Shown piece by piece: positions 31,144 to 42,349 of a DNA stretch of 64,000 bases (positions within the stretch are counted from its first letter, which is position 1; each line of letters starts with the position of its first letter). The stretch is taken from NCBI GenBank assembly GCA_030052745.1, contig JANBVO010000060.1, positions 105,724 to 169,723 of the forward strand. Reading direction: 5' to 3'. Source of the stretch: Pleurostoma richardsiae. Its lineage: Eukaryota; Ascomycota; Sordariomycetes; Calosphaeriales; Pleurostomataceae. Made by a program: the position numbers and the translations under genes. Below the pieces are notes generated by a model that made no database searches, had not been told where the DNA came from, and saw nothing but the letters and a program-made list of their open reading frames with translations.

Positions 31144-33248
31144 ATATATAGCCAGACGTGTCGGGCGCGACACTACGACTGTGAGGTTAACTTCGCCCTT
31201 TTCTTCTCGTCCGCTAAGTTCTGTAACAGGCGATAGAACGCAGCCTGTGTGCCACCGTTGCAGCGACGCTGGCCGAACCTGTGTCCCTGCTTTCAACGTC
31301 CGCTTCCGGCGGCGGAAGACAGCTGCTGCAGATGCCGGCCTCCACAGTAAGGGAAAGCTGGTATTTGGCCGCGAACAGGCGTGGGTTCAGACACCAAAGA
31401 CCTGTGTGTCGTCACAGATCAGTCCCTGTATCGTAAATCTGTGCTGAAGTGGAGTAGTGAGCTTTGTCGACGAAACCCAGAAAATTGGTTTAGGCTCTGC
31501 TGGTACAGTCGCGTACCGAGAAAGCCAGTACAGTCCCGTCCCCCCTAGGACCCCCCCACAGTCTGATCTCGCCGACTGTGACGCCACCCAGTATCAGGCT
31601 CCCGTCGCGGAGACCGACACGGCACAGAACCGGCCATTATCGGTGGGAAGCACTGCTTTATTGATGCCACTCACGTCGCCGGGGTCGAACTTGTCAGACA
31701 ACCAGAGGAGCGCCAGTAGCGCCATTCACATTGATTACCCCCAAAGCAGCATCAACGAGTCCTCAGCTCTGCTGCCACAGTGGTCTCCGACCCTTCCAAA
31801 CCTTTCAGAGCAGTCCTCCCTCTATGTTGACTCGCCCGAGAGCAGCGGACTCACCCGGGAGTCCTTGGAGCTCCTGCATTACTTCAAGTTGCATATCGGC
31901 TGGGTCTGGGTAAGCAAAGCCTCCCTTCGAGCCATCTTTGCTCTCACTCCTCACTTCATAGTTTGATATCACCGACCCGGGCTTTACCTCGGAGGTCCTG
32001 CGTCTGGCGCCGATCTGTCCCATCCTCCTGTATTCCATGCTGGCGACAGCGAGCATTTACAAAAGTCGCCGAGAGTCAGATGCAAGCACCATACACAGGC
32101 TGATTGTTGCTGCCGAACGATTCCACGAGCGATGCGTCGGCCTCCTCCTGCCAATGCTCCACGACAAGAATGCCATCACTGACAGTGCCTTTCTTGCCTG
32201 TTCCACCATTCTTCGTTTTTACGAGGAGATAAGCGGTATGGAACGCGCCAGGTCTCACGCTTGCAAACATCGCGACACTAATAAAAGTTTCGATAGCTCC
32301 AGTACATGGTCAAGATAACGCACGCCACCTCTTAGGGGGCTACGCGTCCGTTGAAGAGGTTCAGGAACAAGCCCTGAAGCTTGACGGTCTAGGCAATGCC
32401 GCGTTTTGGGTCCATCAGCGGCAAGATCTCATAGTTGCCATCTCCAACCACAGGGCGCCCAAGACTGACCCCAATCGCACGGGATTAGATCGTTCATTTG
32501 GCCCTGCAGACACGCAGACGTGGGCAAAGAGAGCAACCTGCCTTCATGCAGAGGTTGTCAATTTCTGCTTTAGCTCCGCTGCGGGTTCCAAGGACAGTTT
32601 CAACGCAATCATCGTCAAATTAGAACAATGGGACAAATGTAAACCTGGCGTGTTCGAACCAGTCCTCTACCGAGAGCCCGATATCTCGCAGCCCACAAGC
32701 TTTCCTGACATTTGCTTCAGCCTGGATGGGTGTGGTAAGTCGACTCAAGTAACTGATAATGTGGGACTTTCGCTAACCCCAATCTTTCGCGTAACAGCTA
32801 TGGCCTGGACGTATCACATCTTTTCGATGCTGCTCATGGCTATTCATGACCCCGCAGTGCCTCGTATGGGTCCTGATTTTGTCCAAGGTCAGATAAGAGT
32901 AAAGGTTCGTCGTTCTCTGGAGCCGACGTTGAGTGCTTTCTCCGCTGATGGACACATAGGAAGAGGTCTCGCACTACCTAAGGCTTCTCTGCGGCATAGC
33001 CTGCTCTAACCCAGTCCCTCCAGCACGAACAGCCAGCTGCCTAGCCATCTCTCAATGTATTCGCCCCCCTCCATCACTACAATGCTTCTGTGGCGCTTGC
33101 TGATGATATCAAAGGCGGTGCTTGGGTCACAGACAAAGCGGAACTCAATTCCATGCTCGAAGTATTACGAATGGTCGAACGGGAGGATGCGTGGCCTACC
33201 ATGTACGCGCAACAAACCTTAACATCACAGTCAATGCGGGAGAATTGA
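31144..33248 (+). pseudogene. Second decayed Zn2Cys6 / fungal-specific transcription factor
   Basis: The zinc cluster is recognisable in pieces: QTCRARHYDCE near 31152 and, after an intron, PVCHRCSDAGRTC. At the first cysteine an AT-rich insertion of about 5 bp (ATATA near 31144-31150) breaks the expected Gly-Cys. The downstream exons are otherwise healthy, with clear introns at 31910-31961 and near 32236, 32732 and 32904. They give LLHYFKLHIGWVW, FDITDPGFTSEVLRLAPICPILLYSMLA and HYLRLLCGIACSNPVPPARTASCLAIS. A frameshift near 33050 then separates this from the final homologous stretch (LEVLRMVEREDAWPTMYAQQ), which ends at 33248. The two lesions suggest a young pseudogene or assembly errors. 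It is tail-to-tail with the P450 reductase gene. Confidence 0.6.
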
Positions 33249-33326
33249 GAAGTGAAGCGCTTTGGAGTTCGAGTTTAAGGGACACGGCGAACGGTCTAGG
33301 GAGGCTAACACCTACGGGAATGGAAT

Positions 33327-35510
33327 CTAACCCCAGACATCCTCCAGAAGCCGACTTGACTGGCGTAATTCTTTGATCCACGCTGCAGCCTGCTGCTCAT
33401 CTGCCCCTGAATAGGTCATCTTCATGCTCCTCAAAGCCCAAAGGACATCTCGAGCCATGGCCGCAGATCCACATACGTAGACGTGACAGCGCAAACCGCC
33501 CTCGAGCAGCTCCATCACCTCTTGCGCGTTCTCCATGAGGCGGTCCTGAATATGCACCCTCTTATCCTTATCCTCGCGACTAAAAGCCGTCCAGAACTTG
33601 AAGACATCCAACCCAAGTATATCTTGCCATCGAGTCCAGTCATCCTTATAGATATAATCCAGGTCCGATCGCCGGAAGCCCATAAACAACAATGACTTCC
33701 CAATCTCTTGGCCCAATTCCTTCCGTCTTGCGCTCTCTTGTATAAATCCGCGGAATGGTGCCACACCCGTTCCAGCTCCGAGCATTATCACAGGCGTTGT
33801 TGTCTTGGCCGGCAGCTTGAAGGCGCTATGGCGTATTTGCCCAAACACCCTGCCGCCCTCCAGCATGTTTCTAGGACCGCCAAGCGCAAATGAGGGCATA
33901 TAGACATTACCAGCAGTGCCATTGGTTGAAGCTTCCAAGGCATGGAGATACGCGGTTGTCACTCCGTAGGAGCCGGAAAAGACTGTTTTTTTACCACGTT
34001 CGTGCGTCGGCGTCTTACTGATGACAGCCGCGATCGAGACCTTTCGCGGCTGGACGACAGTCGAACTGCAGATAGAGTAGTATCGGGGCTTCATAGGTTT
34101 GAGTCGCTCCAGCAGGAATGACAACGGAATATTCCATTGCTCTTCACTACCAACTGCTTCCAATACGTCTCCCAAAGTCGCGTGCTTTGCCAGAATCTGG
34201 GTATGGAAGACCTCGGGGTTCTCACTGATACGGCGAAGCTTCGAGCGTACTGAATCTGATGATGTGAATGCGGCTAACTCCGTGATTGTATCCGGCGACA
34301 ATGGGCCACAGATTTCGACATAATAGCGAAGGAGGGCATGGATGGTTGTCGGGGAGGCAACTGTGATTTTACCACCCCCTATATCACCTGCAAGCTCAAT
34401 GGTTACAGGCGTGTGCTGATCGTCGGAGAGACCCATGATCGAAACCAGCCGCTCAACCTCGTGATTTGGGTTGCTGGGCCAGATTGCAAAATGCCCTCCA
34501 GTCTTATACTTGAGCTGGCGGTCTTCCCCCAAGTCGAGATCCGCGTGAATACACACCCTCTCCTCATCCTCCCAAAGCTTGTATATAGAAGAGACGGGTA
34601 TCGGCCTGGCATCTCCTGGCTGGTTCGATGTGGCCAAGTGAGGCTCCCCTAGATGTACCGTTTCTGTCGCTACAGAGGGGTCTGAGCGAATGATGAAGCT
34701 GGGTTGGTACGACGCATCATGATCCTTTAAGTGAAGTTCATGCCTCAGCATCTCTTCACAAGCTCGTCTCCAGGATGAGAATGCATTCTCGGTATTCCCG
34801 TTTGCGTCGTCGCCCCGACCTGCTTCTCCGTAACGAGTAGCTCCCATCTTCTGCAGCGAATTGTCAACATGCTCGGCCACATGGTTGAACTGGCGGTAGT
34901 TGGAGTTACCAAGACCAAATATAATATATCTCAGATTCTTGAGCGCGGTTCCGTTGTAGCTGAGCTTGTGCAGTGTGTTCCAAAGGCCATTAGTGTTATC
35001 CGGGGGATCTCCGTCGCCGTACGTCGACAGTACAAAACCACATGGCTGGTGCTTCTCGAGCTGTGCCAGGTGATGGTGATCATAGTCATCGAGGTCCGCT
35101 GCCAAGACCCTCAGCCGAAAGCGGTCGTACATGCTCTTGGCCAGTCGTCGGGCGAGCATTTCGCCTCGGCCGCTTTGGCTGCCCCAGAATATCACCATGT
35201 CAAGCTTCTGTTTTGAGGCGTGAGTTGAGGCGCTAGGCATGGCGGCGCAGGATGTACTGACCTGTTCTGAAAACACATGGCGGATGTCCCTTGACTCATT
35301 CTTCTCAGCGGCTGTTACGGCCTGGTGATCTGATGACTTCTGCGGCACCTGGTGCCAAAACTCCTCCGGTATATTATTAGAGATGGGGAGATAACGATAC
35401 CAGAGGCGCTGTGTCAAGACAAGAGTTATCAGTACGCATACGGCTGTAGTGTCAAGCTTGGTTGGTGACCAAAGCTGCTGCAAGTACCGTCCGATAATTT
35501 GGGAATACAT
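33327..35510 (-). CDS. NADPH-cytochrome P450 reductase-like diflavin reductase
   Basis: This intronless gene encodes 727 aa. An N-terminal membrane anchor (TTAVCVLITLVLTQRLWY) is followed by the flavodoxin domain (FWGSQSGRGEMLARRLA, STYGDGDPPDNTNGLW, IFGLGNSNYRQFNHVA). The FAD domain has RYYSICSS and the NADPH domain has MLGAGTGVAPFRGFIQE, with a terminal DVWG including the flavin-stacking Trp. It transfers electrons from NADPH to P450s at the ER. The sequence differs at several usually fixed points (SICSS instead of SISSS, DVWG instead of DVWS), so it is likely a specialised paralogue rather than the housekeeping reductase. It is divergent from a P450 across 627 bp that contains one cluster motif, implying a dedicated redox pair. 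Confidence 0.94.
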   Translation of the reverse strand: MYSQIIGRYLQQLWSPTKLDTTAVCVLITLVLTQRLWYRYLPISNNIPEEFWHQVPQKSSDHQAVTAAEKNESRDIRHVFSEQVSTSCAAMPSASTHASKQKLDMVIFWGSQSGRGEMLARRLAKSMYDRFRLRVLAADLDDYDHHHLAQLEKHQPCGFVLSTYGDGDPPDNTNGLWNTLHKLSYNGTALKNLRYIIFGLGNSNYRQFNHVAEHVDNSLQKMGATRYGEAGRGDDANGNTENAFSSWRRACEEMLRHELHLKDHDASYQPSFIIRSDPSVATETVHLGEPHLATSNQPGDARPIPVSSIYKLWEDEERVCIHADLDLGEDRQLKYKTGGHFAIWPSNPNHEVERLVSIMGLSDDQHTPVTIELAGDIGGGKITVASPTTIHALLRYYVEICGPLSPDTITELAAFTSSDSVRSKLRRISENPEVFHTQILAKHATLGDVLEAVGSEEQWNIPLSFLLERLKPMKPRYYSICSSTVVQPRKVSIAAVISKTPTHERGKKTVFSGSYGVTTAYLHALEASTNGTAGNVYMPSFALGGPRNMLEGGRVFGQIRHSAFKLPAKTTTPVIMLGAGTGVAPFRGFIQESARRKELGQEIGKSLLFMGFRRSDLDYIYKDDWTRWQDILGLDVFKFWTAFSREDKDKRVHIQDRLMENAQEVMELLEGGLRCHVYVCGSAAMARDVLWALRSMKMTYSGADEQQAAAWIKELRQSSRLLEDVWG

Positions 35511-35761
35511 GGGTCAAGACTTGAAACCTGATAAACAAAATAGCGAGTCCTTGGTGATATTTTCCAAGAAGACAACCTTGTACGCTTTATGTAAAAAGCC
35601 TGCTGCGTGATGAGGGCCCCCGGCCTTTGTGACCTCCTGTACTGAAGGTAAACGTGGTGTTCTCCGTTGCATTACTACGTAGTTGGAGAGGTTTACCCCA
35701 GACTCTGATCCCCACAAGATGGCACCCCGTAAACTTCGGGTTGGCGTGAACAGTTTGATAT

Positions 35762-35772
35762 CCGCTTTTCCG
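35762..35772 (-). promoter_or_regulatory. CGG-N5-CGG site in the reductase/P450 divergent promoter
   Basis: CGGAAAAGCGG on the minus strand lies 252 bp upstream of the reductase and about 365 bp upstream of the P450. It is identical to the words at 23218 and 52005. Confidence 0.6.
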
Positions 35773-36137
35773 ACCACGGCCCAGACTTCCGGTTCGCCAT
35801 GACGCCACGGCCCGCGGGGAGCATGGACCAGAGATAAGCCGACGACCAAACTTGCCTCTTTGGGTGGAGAGGGCGCAAAGACCAAAGTTGACTATTTGGG
35901 ATCCTTTTTTTATGGGGATCCACAAGCTGACCGTCCGTATCCTCCGCGTTCAGTGTCCAAAACCCTGCTCATGAGCACGGAGCAGCAATACATAAACCTT
36001 GTTAGCCAGGGGTTGAGCAGTTCGGGCTTCGGGTCTGCCCAGATACCAGCAAGTTTGATATCTATCTATAAGGATAAAATCGTTTCACTATCCAACAAGC
36101 TATTGCTAAGTCTTTTTTTAAGCCCCCGATCCAAACG

Positions 36138-37715
36138 ATGATTTTCCTGGCAGCTACTTTGGCCATCGCCGTGGGGGGCTTTTTCCTGGTCCTGTTCAGG
36201 CACATCTATGACTACTTGCGAGACGCTAAGGGTCTTCGTCGCTTCCCAGGCATGACAGCCCTGGCGCCGTTCACCAACCTCCCCTGTATGTACTATGCAT
36301 CGCAAGGGAAGAGATTCAAGGCCTTCCATGACGCCCACGAGAGATTGGGCCCTATTGTCAGGGTAGGCCCGTCTTCCATCTCCTTCAACGATGCCGTCGG
36401 CTTCAAAGATATCTACGGCCACGGGTCTCATGTCCGCAAGGGAGAATTCTACGATGTCCTCGCCGGTAGCCATCGCCACCTTGCCGACGTCGCTGACAGG
36501 GAGGAGCATGCTCGCAAGCGCCGAGTCCTCGCTGGGGCTTACTCTCAAACCGGCTTGGAACGCTGGGAGCATATCGTTGCCGACAGAACTGCGGCTCTTA
36601 TTCACCAATATGACAACCTCTGCAGGGAGCCCAAATACCGCGCCACCCTTCACGCAGATTCAAAGTACCGGGATAGCACGTTTGAAGGATACATCAATCA
36701 CCGCCACTGGATGATCCTGTTTGCTCAAGACGCCATCGCCCAGATTGGTCTTACCGCTGACCTGAACTTGATCGAGGCCGGGCACGATATTGTCATCGTC
36801 AAAGATGCAAATAACGGCAAGGAGCGCAAGTTCAGCTACCGTGAGGCTTTATGGCGATCACACAAGATCCAAACAAGCTTCGTCTGGTCGCCGCGCTGGT
36901 TCAGCTGGCTGTCATACATGTCTGGCTGGCATCCGTACTGGGCAGATAATACCAACTACACTCACATGTGTGTTGACCTCGTGCAGCGCCGTTTAAAGCG
37001 CGCCGAGGCGGGCGAGAAGCTAAACGACTTCTTCTCATATATTCTTCAGGATAAATATGGCAAGGCCAATATGTATCCAATCGGCGAGATGGCGGCGGAA
37101 TGCAGTATCATGCTCAACGCTGGGTCTGACACGACGGGCATTGCCTTGACGAATGTGTTATACTGGCTCCTCAAAAACCCGGCCTGCTTTTCCAAGTTGC
37201 GCGCCGAGCTGGATTCCGTTCTCGATGACGAAGAAGCCGTCGCAGCTTACGACAAGGTCAAGCATCTGCCCTACCTACGCGCCTGCCTCGATGAGAGTCT
37301 ACGCCTGACGCCCCCCAACACCATGAGCGTGTCTCGCCTCACGCCCCCACAGGGCATGGAGATCATGGGTCACTGGATTCCCGGCAACACTACGGTTCAT
37401 AGCCCTCCATACACTATGCACCGGAATGCTAGGGCTTTTCCCAATCCGGAAGCTTTTCAACCTGAGCGGTGGCTAGCGGAAGACTCAAAGGATCTCCAGC
37501 CACACTTCATCACCTTCAGTGGTGGTGCGAGAGGCTGCATTGGTCGAAATATCACCTATTTGGAGCAGACGTTAGCTCTGGCAAGTATGGTTCACCGCTA
37601 CGACTTTGACTTGCCGAGTGAGGACTGGGTCTTGGGCCAAAAGGAGGCTTTCACTTGCTCGCCCAGCGACATGCCCGTCAAGATCCGCATGAGACAATTA
37701 CAGAATAAGGCTTAA
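36138..37715 (+). CDS. Cytochrome P450, CYP53-like (benzoate 4-hydroxylase family)
   Basis: This intronless gene encodes 525 aa. An N-terminal anchor helix (MIFLAATLAIAVGGFFLVLF) precedes a Pro-containing hinge. The I-helix has LNAGSDTTG, the K-helix ESLR, then FQPERWL and the heme-binding loop FSGGARGCIGRN with its cysteine ligand. The heme loop and the continuation ITYLEQTLALASMVHRYDFDL strongly resemble fungal CYP53, which para-hydroxylates benzoate. By family it is ER-bound and needs a reductase, which is encoded divergently next to it. Benzoate use is inferred from family only. The surrounding genes are not beta-ketoadipate enzymes, so another aromatic or terpenoid substrate released with a sugar is equally possible. 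Confidence 0.93.
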   Translation: MIFLAATLAIAVGGFFLVLFRHIYDYLRDAKGLRRFPGMTALAPFTNLPCMYYASQGKRFKAFHDAHERLGPIVRVGPSSISFNDAVGFKDIYGHGSHVRKGEFYDVLAGSHRHLADVADREEHARKRRVLAGAYSQTGLERWEHIVADRTAALIHQYDNLCREPKYRATLHADSKYRDSTFEGYINHRHWMILFAQDAIAQIGLTADLNLIEAGHDIVIVKDANNGKERKFSYREALWRSHKIQTSFVWSPRWFSWLSYMSGWHPYWADNTNYTHMCVDLVQRRLKRAEAGEKLNDFFSYILQDKYGKANMYPIGEMAAECSIMLNAGSDTTGIALTNVLYWLLKNPACFSKLRAELDSVLDDEEAVAAYDKVKHLPYLRACLDESLRLTPPNTMSVSRLTPPQGMEIMGHWIPGNTTVHSPPYTMHRNARAFPNPEAFQPERWLAEDSKDLQPHFITFSGGARGCIGRNITYLEQTLALASMVHRYDFDLPSEDWVLGQKEAFTCSPSDMPVKIRMRQLQNKA

Positions 37716-38797
37716 TGACATACGATAACACAATAATCACTTGGGCTCGCGGTCATAGTTGAAATAAAAAAGCATTCAACCTCTAGATTGGGAATGAATA
37801 TATCGAGACCTCATCTGTGCCCCGCAAGATTCCCAACGCATTTAAACAAACTTGTTCCGCCGTACAAGGAAAGGTAGAAATTCGAGTATTAGCAGCCAAG
37901 CGACGGTGAGTTCAATCTGAAAACCAATCATTATTCCTCAGGTTTGTTGGCTGCCTTTTTGAGTGGGCTTGCAAAGCTAGGATAACAATAATAACCGTTT
38001 ATCTGATATCTCCTCGAGCGGGCCCTCCTTGTTCACGAGCAGACCACCTCCTCTCACAGAGTGAAGTATCTATGGCGAAATATCGCGCCTCTATACGTCA
38101 ATAATGGCAAAAATCCCCCCAGACAGAACTCAAGAATTACCATTTCAGACTGTGACGTCAGAGCTTGAAGATAATGCAGTGGCTATCTACTCTCCTACAG
38201 GCGGATGACCAAAATTGCCATTTTAGGAATCGAAGATGTGCCTCATGGCCATGACTCGCTTTGTCTGGGATTTGGCCCTAGATTTAGTCTCGAGCACCCA
38301 GATCAGTCTTACATTACGGGGTTGACTAACTGGTGACACTGGTTGATAATCTACGCATGAGATATTTTCTGTCTTAAGTGAACCTAGAACTCTCAAAGGG
38401 GCAGTTTTGGTCGCCCACCCTTTGGCGATAGCGGCCCGCCAAGAGCGCGACCAGGCCATGATCTCGATTCTAACTTGCCTTTGGCATTAGCGAAGTCAGT
38501 CTGTTCGTCATCAGTGATACTGACATAACTTGATGCCCCGGAATCCCCGGTCTAGGCCCCTTCTTACCCCATACGGGGAACTCCAGGCCAACTTCCCCGC
38601 ATCCCCAGACCTTCCTATGCCGGGAGGATTGCTGGCTTGTGGGGAGAAGGTTTTGGTGATGTTGGAACGAACATATAAGTCCAGTCAAGCCTCCTCTGTT
38701 AAACAAGAACACCTGACCTCGAACCGAAAGGCAACACGAACATATCTCATGATACTATTTTAATTCTTTCTGACTCGACTTCCATCCAGTACCCATA
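37716..38797. other. Intergenic, promoter of the sugar transporter
   Basis: No gene is supported. An inverted repeat CGGGGAA/TTCCCCG with a 12-bp loop (38574-38599) and several CCCCGG/CCCCGC words precede the transporter. They resemble CreA-type carbon repression sites (SYGGRG). No exact CGG-AAAWD-CGG word is present here. Confidence 0.45.
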
Positions 38798-40636
38798 ATG
38801 ACTGCTCAGGCCAGGTGTGGTTTATCGGACGCAACCGTCCAGTACCGGAACCAGCTCAGTGGCAACGCTGGAATTCAGGGTCTTGCCCAGAACTTCCGTG
38901 TCCTCTCCATAACATGTTTTGCTTGCATCGGTGGCCTGCTCTATGGATACAATCAGGGAGTCTTCTCCGGTGTCCTGACCATGCCCTCTTTCGGCGCTCA
39001 CATGGACGACTATATTACTAACAGCACTAAGAAGGGATGGCTCACGGCTATCTTGGAGCTCGGCGCCTGGCTTGGAACCCTCTACTCGAGCATGTTGGCT
39101 GAGCCCTTCTCACGCAAGTACACCATCATTCTGGCCACGGCCATCTTCATCGTCGGCGTTGTTGTTCAAAGCACTGCCATTAAGGTCGGCCCTCCTGCTA
39201 TCATGGGTGGCCGTTTCATCACCGGCATGGGCGTCGGTGGTCTCTCCATAACCGTGCCCATGTATGTGGCAGAATGCTCCCCTCCAGAGTCCCGTGGATC
39301 GCTGCTGGGCATTCAGCAATTTGCTATTGAGTTCGGAGTTATGATTTCTTTCTGGATCGTAAGACCCTTCCCAGCCGCGGCAGTCCAGCTCACGAGTTAC
39401 TAATAAACTCCTAAGGACTACGGGTGTCATTTCATCGGAGGCCAGTCCGAAGCGGCGCAATCAGACGCTGCGTGGCTCATTCCTTTGACACTCCAGCTTC
39501 TCCCAGCGGTTGTGTTACTCGTTGGTATGCTGTTCATGCCTTTTACCCCCCGGTGGCTTGTCCACCACGACCACGAGGACGAAGCCCGCAGAGTCCTGGC
39601 CAAACTCAGGTCCACCAACATTGATAGCAACCTTATCGAACTGGAGTTTCTTGAAATCAAGGCTCAGTCCCTCTTTGAGAAACGGACCACTGAGGCCAAT
39701 TTTCCTCATCTGGCAAAGCTCTCACTCATCAACAGTGTCAAGCTTCAGTTCGTGGCCATGGGTAGTCTCTTCAAGACTCGGCCCATGTTCAAGCGAGTCG
39801 TGGTTGCCAGCGTCACCATGTTCTTTACTCAGTGGTCAGGCATCAACGCCATTCTCTACTACGCCCCTAACGTATGCGGTCTTTACCCCAATACTCACTA
39901 CGCTTGTAACTAACGACATCATATCCAGATCTTTGGTGCGTTGGGAATGTCCTCAAATAGTACATCCCTCCTGGCAACGGGTGTCGTTGGTATTGTTATG
40001 CTAGTTGCCACGATTCCAACTCTTATATATGTAGACAAGATTGGCCGGAGGCCGATCCTCACAGCCGGCGCTCTTGGCATGGCCTTTTGTCATCTTGCTA
40101 TTGCTGTCATCTTTGCCCGCAATGAGGACAAATGGGAGTCTCAGCAGGCATCGGCCTGGGCATGTATCGTCCTTGTTTGGATTTATGTCGCCTTCTTTGG
40201 ATGGTCTTGGGGTCCTTGCGAATGGATCTTGGTCGCAGAAGTATGGCCCCTTTCGGCTCGCCCGTACGGAATTGCCATTGCTACTTCGGCAAATTGGATG
40301 AACAACTTCATCGTGGGTCAAGTAACCCCCGATATGATCACCCATATACGGTACGGCACCTTCATCGTCTTTGGCATCTTGATCGGTCTCGGTGCTGCCT
40401 TCATTTGGTTCTTTACCCCTGAAACCAGTCGCCTTACGCTTGAAGAGATGGATGTGGTCTTCGGTAGTTCAAGTGTGGCGGAGGCGGATCGTGAGCGCAT
40501 GACCGCCATCAATCATGAGATTGGGCTCGATAGCGCTTTGGCTCCACTGACGAGGCGGGCATCAGTAACGGCCGACAAGCCTTTCGTGCAAGAACATGAA
40601 GACAGCAGTCAAGGTGTCGATACCAAAGCCATTTGA
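38798..40636 (+). CDS. Sugar transporter (MFS, SP family)
   Basis: Exons 38798-39358, 39416-39871 and 39929-40636 (two 57-nt introns) encode about 574 aa. Twelve membrane helices are expected. Family motifs are GGLLYGYNQGVFSGVL, RFITGMGVGGLS, PPESRGSLLGIQQFAIEFG, PFTPRWLVH, QWSGINAILYYAPN, DKIGRRPIL and FTPETSRLTLEEMD. It is a plasma-membrane, usually proton-coupled importer of a sugar, polyol or quinate-like compound. The exact substrate is not readable. It is the first of two sugar transporters in the 38-52 kb stretch, next to the kinase and isomerase genes. CreA-like GC boxes in its promoter suggest glucose repression. Confidence 0.93.
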
Positions 40637-42349
40637 GCATCACGAATGGTCACTGGGCTCATCCAGCTTAGATCAAGGATGCATGGATCGTAGGTGAGGA
40701 CAGGAGCGCGAAGAAAGTGGCATCCATCTTGAATTGCCGTGGGAGTCTTGCGACTTGCGAGGGAGCTGGTTGATGATCGCGATTCGGTAGCCGTCTGCGT
40801 ATCGCCGCTATCTCTGCGTGGCGACTATCTCTGCGTTTTCAGGAATTAGTGATGCTGAGATTCCGACCGTCTTCGCTTTACATATATGTAGCGTCCTCGA
40901 CTACCTCCAGAATAGTCTGTAGTTGCCCGCTAAGCTGTGAAGCTGTTGCTATACGAGGTTCTCGCGTGCTTCTGGTCTCGGGATATGGTCTATCTGTTGG
41001 TCTGGCTTGTTATGGCGTAATCGAGCGCGAGTTGGAAAATGGACGACGATCGTTTAGGGGGGTTGAGCCTTTTGGGTCTTGCTTGGGATAATAAGGCAGT
41101 TTTCGTTTCGACTTGGAATGTATTAGAGATCGTGGGCCGAGTAAAGTCTATCTTTGTTTTTATCGTCCGGCTACGTTGGGAGTGTTTGAAGCCAAGTAAT
41201 TTAGAGTTTTTAGCAAGAAGCCCTTTTATGTCGCTGGAATGTTTTATATTAAAAGGTTAGTAAAATAAATAAATATACGGAGGTGGGAATGTATTTGGTC
41301 GTTGCTAGCCGTTTCGAGCCAGAATAGGCCTTTGCGATTCAAGGAGTCGACCAGGGCTGGATCGAGGCTCGGTCTGAGTAGTTGCTCTGAGAAGATTTTA
41401 GATTATACGAAATATGTACTGCATAGATTAGTCTAATAGAGACTTGAAAAGGTGCTTAGGGAGGAATTGAGATTGCATTGTGGGAAGTGCGTAAATATGA
41501 TCCAACGGGCTTATATAGACGGGAACTACTACTAACTTCCCAGTGTTACCGTTACAAATATTAGTCCCTCGCCCTTATCTAGACAGGAAGTGTAAGTAGG
41601 TCTGAGACACGTAGCTAGATGTGCGGGATGTCTTCTTTCGCTGATTGTCGCGATATCTTAGACTATAATGTGGCGAACGTTACTATCGTTAACAACTGCA
41701 TCTTTCCGCTGTATCTAGCCTCTGTCTATGCCGCCGAGTCCCCGTAATAGACGCTGTGGCCGGCTCAGCGGTACACGGAGAGCTACCACTACTCATACCG
41801 CTCCGAGAACGATACCGACGTAGCGATCGGGGTTTCCAGAAAATTGTATCACGTCTTCATGTTAATTCATTCGTTAGTCATTACATCTTTTTATGTCATG
41901 GATTGATGTTGCGTTCTTCACCGTAAGTAGGCCGGTTGAAAGTCAGATCGCCCCCGAAACAACGATACTAACAGGTATTGTGCCAATACGTTTATGAAAG
42001 TCCTGAAAAATGAGAGCATGTTCATGCCACGTAAAAATTGACCTTAGCTGCACTTGTTTCTAAGTTCCTTGCTAATAAGACTACATCGAACTACATCCCA
42101 TTCTTAGTCGCAAGACCAACATTGGAAACTATCATCGGTTCACCAAGCTACGAATTAAACAGCGCTTCTCTAGGATTCTTGATGTCGTAATTCTAGACTG
42201 CCGGAACCGCTACAGGTTGATGATCTAATACCGGATACTTGGGCCTCAAGACTTTAACTTCATGTTGGCGTATGTTCAAATTCGTTCCCTATTCAAGGCG
42301 ATCTACCTCAATCCCGGCTGGTTGCGAAACCAAGCCTTGGAAGAAAAAA
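40637..42349. other. AT-rich intergenic region
   Basis: About 1.7 kb has unrelated short frames and rising A+T content toward 41.3-42.3 kb. I recognise no gene or named transposon; an old RIP-eroded insertion is possible but unproven. Confidence 0.4.

Noticed and set aside
40849-41260. Overlapping open frames in the AT-rich region
   Set aside because: No recognisable transposase, reverse transcriptase or gene content; likely chance.
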